Below are positions 8,056 to 15,341 of a stretch of DNA of 46,050 bases, piece after piece. This DNA comes from an uncultured Oscillospiraceae bacterium. Lineage in GTDB: Bacteria > Bacillota > Clostridia > Oscillospirales > Acutalibacteraceae. The stretch covers positions 1 through 46,050 of the forward strand of contig UQWL01000018.1 in assembly GCA_900544715.1 (NCBI GenBank), written 5' to 3'. The position numbers were made by a program, and so were the translations under genes. Position 1 is the first letter of the stretch; each line of letters begins with the position of its first letter. The notes below the pieces were generated by a model that saw only the letters and a program-made list of their open reading frames with translations, was not told the DNA's origin and ran no database searches.

Positions 8056-10266
8056 CTATTCATCCAAGATGGGAGCAACGCCAAACTGTTGGGAGAGCGC
8101 TTCCCGCAGCCCATCCGGCTCCAAAAAATCGAAGATGAACTCCTTACGCAGCAGCTCGAAGGGGATATACGCATTATATTTATGCTCGATCTGCACTTTT
8201 TCCGGCAACGGCAGGCCGCTGAGATCGGCCGGCTCAGCCGCAATTTCCCGCAGGGCGCTTTCGATCCGCGCTTTCGCATCCGGCGCTTTCCCGCTAAAGG
8301 TCACCTCTAGATAAACGCAGGTCCGCCACAGAATTTTACTCTTGAAGCCGCGCTCCAGGAGCATAAAATGCAGAGTGAAGAGCTGCCGTGTGCCAACCCA
8401 GGGGAAAATCGCATACTTATTTTCGGATAGTTGCGTGACGGCACGCTCCAGAATGCCGGAATTGCGCGCCAGATAGCGAATTTCTTCCAGCCGTTCCTTA
8501 CAGGAATCGCTGAGATACGGATACTGCTCCCCGCACAGTAAAATATACTTCATCTTCTGAACCAGCGTGGTATGCAAATCCGCAGTGAAGTCCACATCCC
8601 AATCCACAGTCGAGATGCCCGGCACCAGCTTGACAAATAACACCTTGGCCTTCTGGTTCACCTCCAGCGTTTCCCACGTCCGCCCAGCAAGGGCAAAGCG
8701 TGTGCCCTGCGGGTAGATTTTATCCACCGTGCCGATTGAGCGGTTTTCATCCTTCACCAGATAATACTCGGGCACTTGGAACACCGCGAGAAAATGATAA
8801 TCGCTTACCACCTTCTCCCCTGCACGGCCGATGATGAGCCCGCCGCTCTCCATCTTTTGCAGATGGCCGATCAAAAGCAAATGCCGGAGCAGAATGCGGT
8901 AATCCTCCTGCGGGATCGTTTGAAAACAGGATAACCGCAGGACTGCCTCCGCTAGCTCCTGCGCCGTGGCCTCGCCCGCGGATAACAGATAGCTCATCGT
9001 TTGATGATACAGCATCGAATACGGATACCGGCCCGGCGTGAGGGGCTCCACCCACTTTTGCTTCGTATACAGTTCGATGATGGCGATCATGCGCAAAAAG
9101 CTCCAATTGATCGGCCCGAGCGTATCCGCCGCGGTGGTGTGCACATCATCCAGGAAGGTAAACAAAATCTGCGGCACCTGGCCACGCCGGCCGCAGCGGC
9201 CCAATCGCTGCGCAAAGCTGGAAACCGTTGCGGGTGTGCCGACCTGAACCACCTGATCCAGCGAGCCGATATCAATACCGAGCTCCAGCGTGACCGTCGC
9301 CCCCGTGACGAGCTTCTCCTCTGCGGATTTCATTTCATCCTCCGCCTGCTCGCGCAGAACGGCGGAAATATTACCATGATGCACCCGGTAAACATCGGGC
9401 GTTTTATGTTTCAGCGCAAGCTGCCGCAGATGCGCCATGACAAGCTCCGTCTCCTCCCGCGAATTGGTGAAGAGGATGGTTTTCTTATCCAGCGTCATGC
9501 GGTAGAGGTATTCATAGTGCGCGGCTTCGCCCGCATCCAGCGCGCCGTCCGGCGTGGTTTGATCCGCCCTTTGAAAACGCTGCACCAAAAGCCGGATCTT
9601 CTGCTTTTCCGCACCGCACACCGGCGCGATGCAGCTGCGGCCGGTGCCGGAATTGAGCCAGCTCTGCGCAACGCTCAGATCGCCCAGCGTGGCGGAAAGC
9701 CCAATCCGCCGCGGCACAACGCCCGCAAGCCTTTGCAGCCGCTCCAAAAGGCACAGCACTTGCATGCCGCGCACATCGCGCATAAAATAATGCACCTCGT
9801 CGATGATGATAAAACGCAGATCGCAAAACAGCTTGACGCATGCGCCGCGCTTATGGATAAGCAGGGATTCCAGCGATTCGGGCGTGATCTGCAAGATCCC
9901 CTCCGGGTGCTTCAAAAGCCGGTTTTTCTCCGCCTGGGAAGCGTCCCCATGCCATTTGCAAACCGGCAGATTAGATTCCGCCAGCAGGTAATCCAGCCGC
10001 TTGAACTGATCGTTGATCAGCGCCTTCAACGGGCTGATATACAAAACCCCTACCGAGCCTGCGGGATGCTGATACAGCTGTGTGAGCACCGGCAGAAAGG
10101 CCGCCTCCGTTTTGCCGGAAGCCGTGCCCGAGGAGAGCAGAAGGTTTTCCTGCGTATCAAAAACGGCGTGGCAGGCGGCCACCTGGATCTCCCGCAGCTC
10201 CGTCCAATTGCTCGCATAGATGTAATCCTGAATATACGGCGCCAGCCGGTGAAATAGATCCTCCAC
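8056..10266 (-). CDS. Lhr/BrxHI-like DEAD/DEAH-box helicase
   Basis: The 736-aa superfamily II helicase begins at GTG 10266, six nt after GAGGAGGG. Motifs in order: Q-like lead LREIQVAA (24-31), Walker A SGTASGKT (46-53), Ia SPLKALINDQ (79-88), DEVH box (156-159), motif III SAT (191-193), and helicase C-terminal ATLELGIDIG and QRLGRCGRRGQ (about 355-367). A long C-terminal region follows, as in Lhr-type enzymes. It is the last gene of a three-gene operon, 17 nt after the ATPase gene. The pairing with a BrxD-type ATPase resembles brxD-brxHI of type 2 BREX (known family context). It likely unwinds or translocates on nucleic acid; the physiological target is unknown. Confidence 0.85.
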   Translation of the reverse strand: MEDLFHRLAPYIQDYIYASNWTELREIQVAACHAVFDTQENLLLSSGTASGKTEAAFLPVLTQLYQHPAGSVGVLYISPLKALINDQFKRLDYLLAESNLPVCKWHGDASQAEKNRLLKHPEGILQITPESLESLLIHKRGACVKLFCDLRFIIIDEVHYFMRDVRGMQVLCLLERLQRLAGVVPRRIGLSATLGDLSVAQSWLNSGTGRSCIAPVCGAEKQKIRLLVQRFQRADQTTPDGALDAGEAAHYEYLYRMTLDKKTILFTNSREETELVMAHLRQLALKHKTPDVYRVHHGNISAVLREQAEDEMKSAEEKLVTGATVTLELGIDIGSLDQVVQVGTPATVSSFAQRLGRCGRRGQVPQILFTFLDDVHTTAADTLGPINWSFLRMIAIIELYTKQKWVEPLTPGRYPYSMLYHQTMSYLLSAGEATAQELAEAVLRLSCFQTIPQEDYRILLRHLLLIGHLQKMESGGLIIGRAGEKVVSDYHFLAVFQVPEYYLVKDENRSIGTVDKIYPQGTRFALAGRTWETLEVNQKAKVLFVKLVPGISTVDWDVDFTADLHTTLVQKMKYILLCGEQYPYLSDSCKERLEEIRYLARNSGILERAVTQLSENKYAIFPWVGTRQLFTLHFMLLERGFKSKILWRTCVYLEVTFSGKAPDAKARIESALREIAAEPADLSGLPLPEKVQIEHKYNAYIPFELLRKEFIFDFLEPDGLREALSQQFGVAPILDE

Positions 10267-10283
10267 GCCATGCCCTCCTCTGT

Positions 10284-11597
10284 TTACAGGTCAAATTCCA
10301 AAAACGGTTCCTCTTCCTGCGCCGCATCCGCCAGCACAAAGCTGCTGCTGCCCAGAATCTCCTGCGCGGTGCTGGTCGGGTTTTGGTATAGGATATTGAG
10401 AAACTCAATAAAATCGCGGATGATCTCCCGCGGCGTGATATGCGTATCCGCGCCCACGCGGTTATACTCCACGTTTAAAAACGCCACGAGCTCCTCCTGC
10501 GTGAGCTGGGGCTCATAGGCGAAGAGCTGGCCGTGCATCTGCACGAGCTTCTCGATGAGCACATACATCTCTTCGTAGGTGAGCATATTCAGGCGGATGA
10601 TCGGAGAGAGCATGTCCTTGACCGTATCGGACGCGAACCGGCCCTCCGACAGCCGGGAGCGCAGCGCCTCGTAGCTGAACACGCCCTTATACTTATCCTC
10701 AATACTCTGCGGGGTTCCGCCGATCAAAAAGCCAATGTGCTGCGCCTTGCCCTGCAACACATCGTTATACATGGTGAGGATTTTTTCATAGTTGCTCTGG
10801 CGGGTGACGGAATGCGGAATTTTAAAGAGATTCACCAGCTCGTCAATGAGCACGAGCATGCCCCGGTAGCCCGCATAAACCATGAATTCGGCGAATATCT
10901 TCAAAAAATCATACCAGGTGTCGTCCGTGACGATAAAGTTGATATTCAGCTCACGCTTTGCCTCCGTCTTAGTGGGATATTCGCCCCGGAACCATTTGAG
11001 CACGTTTGCTTTGAGCAAATCATCCCCGCTGAGATAGGCCTCGTAATACAGCAAAACAGCCTTTGCGAATTCAAAGCCGTTGACCATGCCTTGCAAATTG
11101 CCGGTTACCTGGTAAACCTTCTGCTCGACCAGTCGGTCGAAGGCGGGGTCGCCGGGCAAAACGCCCTCTTCCGCAGCGACCGCGGACTGGATGCCGGAAA
11201 TCCAGCGCTCCAAAATCAGCGGCAGCGCCCCGCCGTCCGGCTTCGTTTTGGTGGACATATTTTTCATCAGCTCTTTGAAAGTGGCGAGCCCCTGCCCTTT
11301 CGTGCCGACGAAGCGCCGCTCGGGCGACAGATCGGCATCCACCACCACAAAGCCCCGCTCCGTGGCATAATTGCGGATGGTTTGCAGCAGAAAGCTCTTG
11401 CCGCTGCCGTATTTGCCGACGATGAAGCGGAAGGCCGCGCCGCCCTCCGCAATGATATCAATATCCCGCAGCAGCGCGTCAATCTCCCGATCACGGCCGA
11501 CGGTGATATACTCAAGCCCCACCCGCGGCACAACGCCGCCCTTCAGCGCGTTGAGGATCGTGCTGGTGATCCGTTTGGGCGGATTCGTTTGCTTCAC
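10284..11597 (-). CDS. BrxD-like (DUF2791) P-loop ATPase
   Basis: The 437-aa protein has Walker A GKYGSGKS (61-68) and Walker B MLVLIDELVNL (247-257, acidic pair D252/E253), with the motif VGRDREID before the P-loop and FLIGGTPQS as sensor-like strand. This matches the BREX-type ATP-binding proteins formerly called DUF2791. Its ATG overlaps the stop of the upstream TerB-N gene (ATGA), so translation is probably coupled. It probably acts with the helicase encoded next, as BrxD does with BrxHI; this is inference from family and order. Confidence 0.85.
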   Translation of the reverse strand: MKQTNPPKRITSTILNALKGGVVPRVGLEYITVGRDREIDALLRDIDIIAEGGAAFRFIVGKYGSGKSFLLQTIRNYATERGFVVVDADLSPERRFVGTKGQGLATFKELMKNMSTKTKPDGGALPLILERWISGIQSAVAAEEGVLPGDPAFDRLVEQKVYQVTGNLQGMVNGFEFAKAVLLYYEAYLSGDDLLKANVLKWFRGEYPTKTEAKRELNINFIVTDDTWYDFLKIFAEFMVYAGYRGMLVLIDELVNLFKIPHSVTRQSNYEKILTMYNDVLQGKAQHIGFLIGGTPQSIEDKYKGVFSYEALRSRLSEGRFASDTVKDMLSPIIRLNMLTYEEMYVLIEKLVQMHGQLFAYEPQLTQEELVAFLNVEYNRVGADTHITPREIIRDFIEFLNILYQNPTSTAQEILGSSSFVLADAAQEEEPFLEFDL

Positions 11598-13297
11598 TGA
11601 AACATCACCCTCTCCAATTCATCTCTGTATTCCTCAAACACTTCCACGGTATCCGTGCAGTCTATGATCGTATCCTCCACCGTATCAACCGCCTTTTCAT
11701 TGATGCCATCTACCAGCACCTCCAGCATGAGATGGCAGCTTTTCGCATAGGCGGAAAGCTCGGCCACAGAAGCGCCGCGCAGGGCCCTGCAAAGCGCCTC
11801 CCGCTCGGCAGCGCTCAGGGAGGCGGCAAACTGCTCCCATCCGCTTCCACTGTCGTTTGCCTGCGTAGGCAAACCGGCGTTAAGCCCTTGCAGGCCGGGC
11901 GCGGTGGGAGGAGGCGTTTTTCCCTTTTCCTCTAACAAAGCGCTTTCAACCGGCAGTAAATCGCCGCCTATCGCCCGCGGGGCAGGCGCTTCCTGCTCCG
12001 CTTCCGGGTTCACCAGCAGCTTTTCCTGCGTGAGCTGGGCTTGCTCCCGAATCTGCGCGAGTTTTTGCGGATCCACGGTGACCGTTTTGCGCTTCGAGGC
12101 TTGATAGTGCGCCTGTATCGCTTCATCGATGCAAGGAAAAAGGCTCGCCCCGCCATCTGGCAAGCGTGTCAGCTCCGAGAGATCTATTTTGCCCTGATCA
12201 GCCTTGATCTGATACCGAAAGCCGGTGGCCTTCCGATAAAACTGCTCAATCCGCTTGAGCATATAGCCGATCATCTGCCTGCCGTTTTCCCGGCACACCC
12301 GATTTTTTGAGGCTGTCCAGCATTCACCGTGAAAACAGTAAAGCTCTGTGTCGGAAATGCGCACAGTTTTGCCCGGCTCTATCCCCGCAAAATCGGGGTG
12401 GTATAAAGCCTTGCGGTAAGGCTTCCACAGATTCCCCCTCCGCCCGGCAAAAACAAGGTCGGCAAATGCAAGGCCAAAGGCCTGCATCAGCGATTCCACC
12501 GCTTCCATCACCTGCTGGAAGCAGGAGCGGAGAACAGGCTCCGTTTCCGCCGACCAGAAGATGGATTTTTGAAACGGATAGGCCGAAAACGGCGCATAGC
12601 GCTCAAAATAACCGGTTGCTTCCTCCGGCTGATAAAATTCCTGCAATAGCGGATGCTCCCGCACAAGCGCGGCGAAGGAGCAGGGAAAGCTGTTGACAAT
12701 ATAATAATCCTTCACCCATTCCGCCAGATAGCGGTCAAGCTTCGGCTCAAACGCCCGATAGTCCTCCCAAAGCGCCAGAAGCTTAGAGAGCCCATCCCGG
12801 CAATCCGCTACGCCAACGTTATTCAGCAGCTCATAAAGATAAACAAACACATAGGAAAAGGAGGTTTTCCGGATAACCCCCTTGCGGACATTGGTACGCC
12901 AGGTAAAATAGGTACGCAGCTGTTCATAGCCCATGGATTGGTAATCGGGAAAATACATAGAGAAGGGTTCTTCCCCCGTATAATCATCCTCAAAATCCGC
13001 CATCAACTTTGCCTGCCTGTAAAATAGCTCTGCCTGCATCCTGCCAGATTGGCTTTTAGAAAACCAGATGCTGCGCGAGAGGCGGCGCATTTTTAAAAAG
13101 CGGCGGCGGATTTCCCTCTCCTGCGGATCGGGCAGGCGGAGCATCTGGGGAGCGGGGGGCTCCTGCGCTGGGGCCGTGTGATCCTCTTCCAGCGTAATTT
13201 CGGCAAAGTCCTGGCCGGTGTTTGCATGCTTTTTCTGTTTCATTTGGGCGATCCACTCGTTGACATAGCGGACGATCTCTTCCTTGCTCTGCGCCAT
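11594..13297 (-). CDS. TerB-N domain protein
   Basis: Chosen start ATG 13297 has GGAGGTG upstream and gives 567 aa (MAQSKEEIVRYVNEW); a longer open frame to 13435 lacks a ribosome site. The N-terminal third carries the TerB-N signature (IWFSKSQSGRMQAELFYRQA, then MYFPDYQSMGYEQLRTYFTW). The C-terminal part (about 400-560) is acidic and helical with proline-rich linkers, compatible with a TerB-C domain. TerB-type modules are known from tellurite-resistance/stress systems and have been described together with helicases and ATPases in DNA-processing contexts. First gene of the operon TerB-N, ATPase, helicase. The order suggests a scaffold or sensor for the two motors (inference). Confidence 0.8.
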   Translation of the reverse strand: MAQSKEEIVRYVNEWIAQMKQKKHANTGQDFAEITLEEDHTAPAQEPPAPQMLRLPDPQEREIRRRFLKMRRLSRSIWFSKSQSGRMQAELFYRQAKLMADFEDDYTGEEPFSMYFPDYQSMGYEQLRTYFTWRTNVRKGVIRKTSFSYVFVYLYELLNNVGVADCRDGLSKLLALWEDYRAFEPKLDRYLAEWVKDYYIVNSFPCSFAALVREHPLLQEFYQPEEATGYFERYAPFSAYPFQKSIFWSAETEPVLRSCFQQVMEAVESLMQAFGLAFADLVFAGRRGNLWKPYRKALYHPDFAGIEPGKTVRISDTELYCFHGECWTASKNRVCRENGRQMIGYMLKRIEQFYRKATGFRYQIKADQGKIDLSELTRLPDGGASLFPCIDEAIQAHYQASKRKTVTVDPQKLAQIREQAQLTQEKLLVNPEAEQEAPAPRAIGGDLLPVESALLEEKGKTPPPTAPGLQGLNAGLPTQANDSGSGWEQFAASLSAAEREALCRALRGASVAELSAYAKSCHLMLEVLVDGINEKAVDTVEDTIIDCTDTVEVFEEYRDELERVMFQ

Positions 13298-13519
13298 TGC
13301 AAACACCTCCGTTGATCCGAACTTATGTTCTGTTCTATTGTAAACGACTGCGGGAAGAAAGGCAAGTAGAAAATGAGAATTTTCCTGCTGCGCCAAGTGA
13401 ATCATTCGCGGGCACAAAAGCATCCGGTATGACAAATCACAACCACGGATACAAACCTACTACATTTTCAACCTTCCCTTTCATTTCCCCTCATTGGAAA
13501 AAGAAATCCGTAAGGCCGC

Positions 13520-13563
13520 TTGACTTTTGGCTAACATAAGTGTTATACTTTTGTTAGCCAAAA
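13520..13563 (+). promoter_or_regulatory. Promoter with operator of the RHH regulator gene
   Basis: TTGACT (13520-13525), 17-nt spacer and TTATAC (13543-13548) form a near-consensus promoter. A perfect 12-bp inverted repeat TTTTGGCTAACA (13525-13536) / TGTTAGCCAAAA (13552-13563) brackets the -10 box. Binding there would block RNA polymerase, so autorepression by the RHH protein encoded 16 nt downstream is likely. Confidence 0.7.
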
Positions 13564-13578
13564 ATAGGAGGTGAAAAA

Positions 13579-13746
13579 TTGGCTGCCAAAATGGGGCGTC
13601 CAACCGACAGTCCCAAAATCAGCCGCGTGACTGCAAGAATTGATATCGACACAAAAAAAATACTTGATCAATACTGTAAAAAATACAATATCAATCAAGC
13701 AGAAGCAGTCCGCCGAGCAATTTTGAAACTACGGGAAGACGTGTAA
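13579..13746 (+). CDS. Ribbon-helix-helix (CopG/Arc-like) regulator
   Basis: ORF of 55 aa with TTG start five nt after TAGGAGGTG; an ATG at 13591 would give MGRPTDSPKISR. The sequence KISRVTARIDIDTKKILDQY then NINQAEAVRRAILKLRED has the basic strand and two-helix pattern of RHH DNA-binding proteins. These act as dimers and often repress their own promoter or serve as antitoxins. Its promoter carries a matching palindrome. No toxin-like gene follows directly. Lies next to a second, broken RHH gene. Confidence 0.8.
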   Translation: MAAKMGRPTDSPKISRVTARIDIDTKKILDQYCKKYNINQAEAVRRAILKLREDV

Positions 13747-13962
13747 TCAAACATGGAGAAGCGGCGCCCACGGAAATGAGAAACACCACTTCCCCCGTAC
13801 GGTCGCCTGAAAGACGAGGGTACAAAGTTATCATAACATGATAGGCAACCTCTTTTCAAGTGCCGTAATCGACTCCCCCATTTGGTAAAAGACACTTTAA
13901 AATCATGAAAGGAGAATGATCGTTCAAAGCATCCATATTAAAATTTAAAATCCGTAAAATCG

Positions 13963-13989
13963 GCCAATAACCTGTAGCTACACATTGGC
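13963..13989 (+). promoter_or_regulatory. Operator-like palindrome before the broken RHH gene
   Basis: Arms GCCAAT (13963-13968) and ATTGGC (13984-13989) enclose a perfect 10-bp palindrome TGTAGCTACA (13973-13982). It ends one nt before GGTGAT of the RHH pseudogene's ribosome site. It resembles the position, not the sequence, of the operator at 13525-13563. Confidence 0.45.
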
Positions 13990-13998
13990 GGTGATGCA

Positions 13999-14176
13999 TT
14001 GGTAGCTTCTAAAAAGCCGGGGCCACATCCTGAACATCCAAAAGACACCATGATCCGTGTTCGTGTGGATAAAATCACACTGAAAGAACTTGACGAAAGC
14101 GCGCAAGCTCTCGATATCACGATCAGAGGTCATCCGAAAGGGCATTCATCAGGTATACAGCGGCCCCAAAAAATGA
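13999..14176 (+). pseudogene. Frameshifted ribbon-helix-helix gene
   Basis: From TTG 13999 the frame reads VASKKPGPHPEHPKDTMIRV then RVDKITLKELDESAQALDIT, an RHH start. At about 14122 the frame breaks; the +1 frame continues SEVIRKGIHQVYSGPKK and stops at 14176. Joining both gives a complete RHH protein of about 58 aa with the expected ITxSEVIRKGI second helix. So it is a recent frameshift (two bases lost or one gained) or a sequencing error. Confidence 0.7.
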
Positions 14177-14262
14177 AAGAAAGCGGCTCACCACTCGTCA
14201 AAGCTGTAGCCACTTCCAGTACCGCCAATGCCAAAGGCATTTTCAGCATAACTATACACGCG

Positions 14263-14368
14263 CAAAGCTTCCCCATGCGAAAAATGGCGTTGCCGCCGCG
14301 CGGCAGGAGGCGTTTCGCGCCGACAGGCATTTTTCCAATGCTTCCAAGTTTCAAAGCTTGAAACTTTG
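14263..14368 (-). repeat. Palindromic ~100-bp repeat, copy 1
   Basis: Inverted relative to the copy at 44946-45045. It holds consecutive hairpins: TGCCGC-CGC-GCGGCA, GGCG/CGCC around CGAAA, GCATT/AATGC, and a terminal 9-bp stem AAGTTTCAA/TTGAAACTT. The internal part is nearly identical to the other copy; the terminal stem differs in sequence but keeps pairing. REP-like, located between the RHH pseudogene and a small CDS. Confidence 0.7.
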
Positions 14369-14439
14369 CGATCCGTTTGAAGCTATCATATGCTTGGAAA
14401 GCCTTTCAAGCATTGCGGATGTTGAAAGGAGTTTTTGGG

Positions 14440-14754
14440 ATGCAAAGAGAAGACTTTTCAAGATGGTTTCAGCAGGCCGTGGAAGAATCCCGCTCCGCCT
14501 GCATCATGGAACAATGCGAGCACAACCGCATCTACTTGCAGTTTCAGGAAGATTACCGGCAGGCCATGGAGAAAATCGAGGAAAAACTCGGTGCAGACCG
14601 CGCCCTCCTCCGCCCCATGGAGGAGGCGCTCAACGCCATGGGCGGCATGGAATACGACTGGATGACCCGCCAGGCCTTTCGGGACTGCATGTATCTCCTG
14701 CGCTATATGGATGCCTTTTCCCTCCCGGATTGGGAGGTGGAAGCCCGCGCATGA
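14440..14754 (+). CDS. Small helical protein of unknown function
   Basis: The 104-aa protein from ATG 14440 (MQREDFSRWFQQAVEESRSA) has AAAGGAG 11 nt upstream. It is almost all helix, with alternating charged and hydrophobic residues (FQEDYRQAMEKIEEKLG, ALLRPMEEALNAMGG) and no membrane segment or known motif. Lies next to the RHH genes, often the place for small accessory proteins. No function assigned. Confidence 0.55.
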   Translation: MQREDFSRWFQQAVEESRSACIMEQCEHNRIYLQFQEDYRQAMEKIEEKLGADRALLRPMEEALNAMGGMEYDWMTRQAFRDCMYLLRYMDAFSLPDWEVEARA

Positions 14755-14791
14755 TTGATTGCGCATCGTTTCAGCCGCAACGGAAATAAAC

Positions 14792-14821
14792 CGGCAGGCT
14801 CCGAACGCTTGGAGCCTGCCG
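14792..14821 (+). terminator. Terminator-like hairpin, first of an identical pair
   Basis: Stem GGCAGGCTCC / GGAGCCTGCC with 8-nt loop GAACGCTT, 38 bp past the stop of the small helical gene. The same hairpin recurs at 15279-15312, and repeat copy B sits exactly between the two. Confidence 0.55.
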
Positions 14822-14824
14822 ACA

Positions 14825-15277
14825 GCCTGTCAAAAAAGGTATATCGATTTGTCAAAATGCACAAAGATGGTTCAGCGAAAATGTTTTAATGCTGTCAGTT
14901 GTAAATTGCTTTCATAAAAACAAAAAGTGAAGCATGCGCTCAGGCCGCGCAGGCCCTCCCTTTTTCGTTCGGCCGGAAAAGGAAGCAAAAGGGGCCGTTA
15001 AATCACGGCACTTCGGCAGCGGGAGGCTTTGATGCACGATCGAACCCGTTCGGCGAACCTTCCCAAACTCGACCACTCACGTGGTCTCAAACACATGGAA
15101 AGGCTCGTTTTTGCCCTCCGGGCAAAAATCCCCTCACGAGCCATGCTGTTAGATTCTGCAAATGCTGCCTCGGCCTTCCGCTAGCGTTCTACGCTGCATT
15201 TAGATGCTGGTTACGTAAGCGATTCTTAACGGGACCTTTTGTGAACTTTTTTCTTCCTCTTGACTTTTCCGACAGGC
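14825..15277. repeat. Structured MITE-like repeat, copy B
   Basis: Diverged inverted copy of the block at 7535-7959. Ends read AGCCTGTCAAAAAA (left) and, inward from the right, AGCCTGTCGGAAAA. On the minus strand the core has TTTTTGCCC-GGA-GGGCAAAAA, outer stem CGAGCCTT/AAGGTTCG (one G-T pair) and inner stem GACCAC-GTGA-GTGGTC. Compared with copy A three inner base pairs changed on both sides together and the loop stays GNRA. Flanked by two identical terminator hairpins. Confidence 0.7.
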
Positions 15278-15278
15278 T

Positions 15279-15312
15279 ACCGGCAGGCTCCGAACGCTTG
15301 GAGCCTGCCGGT
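15279..15312 (-). terminator. Terminator of the FAD-dehydrogenase gene
   Basis: 13-bp stem ACCGGCAGGCTCC / GGAGCCTGCCGGT, same loop as the hairpin at 14792-14821. It lies 29 bp past the stop of the minus-strand flavoprotein. The T-rich tract is on the plus side, so it may act in both directions. Confidence 0.5.
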
Positions 15313-15341
15313 TCGTTTTATTCTATTTAGGAAGGGAGGCC

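Noticed and set aside
9001..11600. Long plus-strand open frames opposite the helicase and ATPase genes (418 and 355 codons)
   Set aside because: Shadow frames caused by codon bias of the minus-strand genes; no domains and no ribosome sites.
13579..14754. Toxin-antitoxin system made of the RHH protein and the 104-aa protein
   Set aside because: The RHH gene is followed by 250 bp of gap and a broken second RHH gene; the 104-aa protein shows no toxin motif, and the genes are not coupled.
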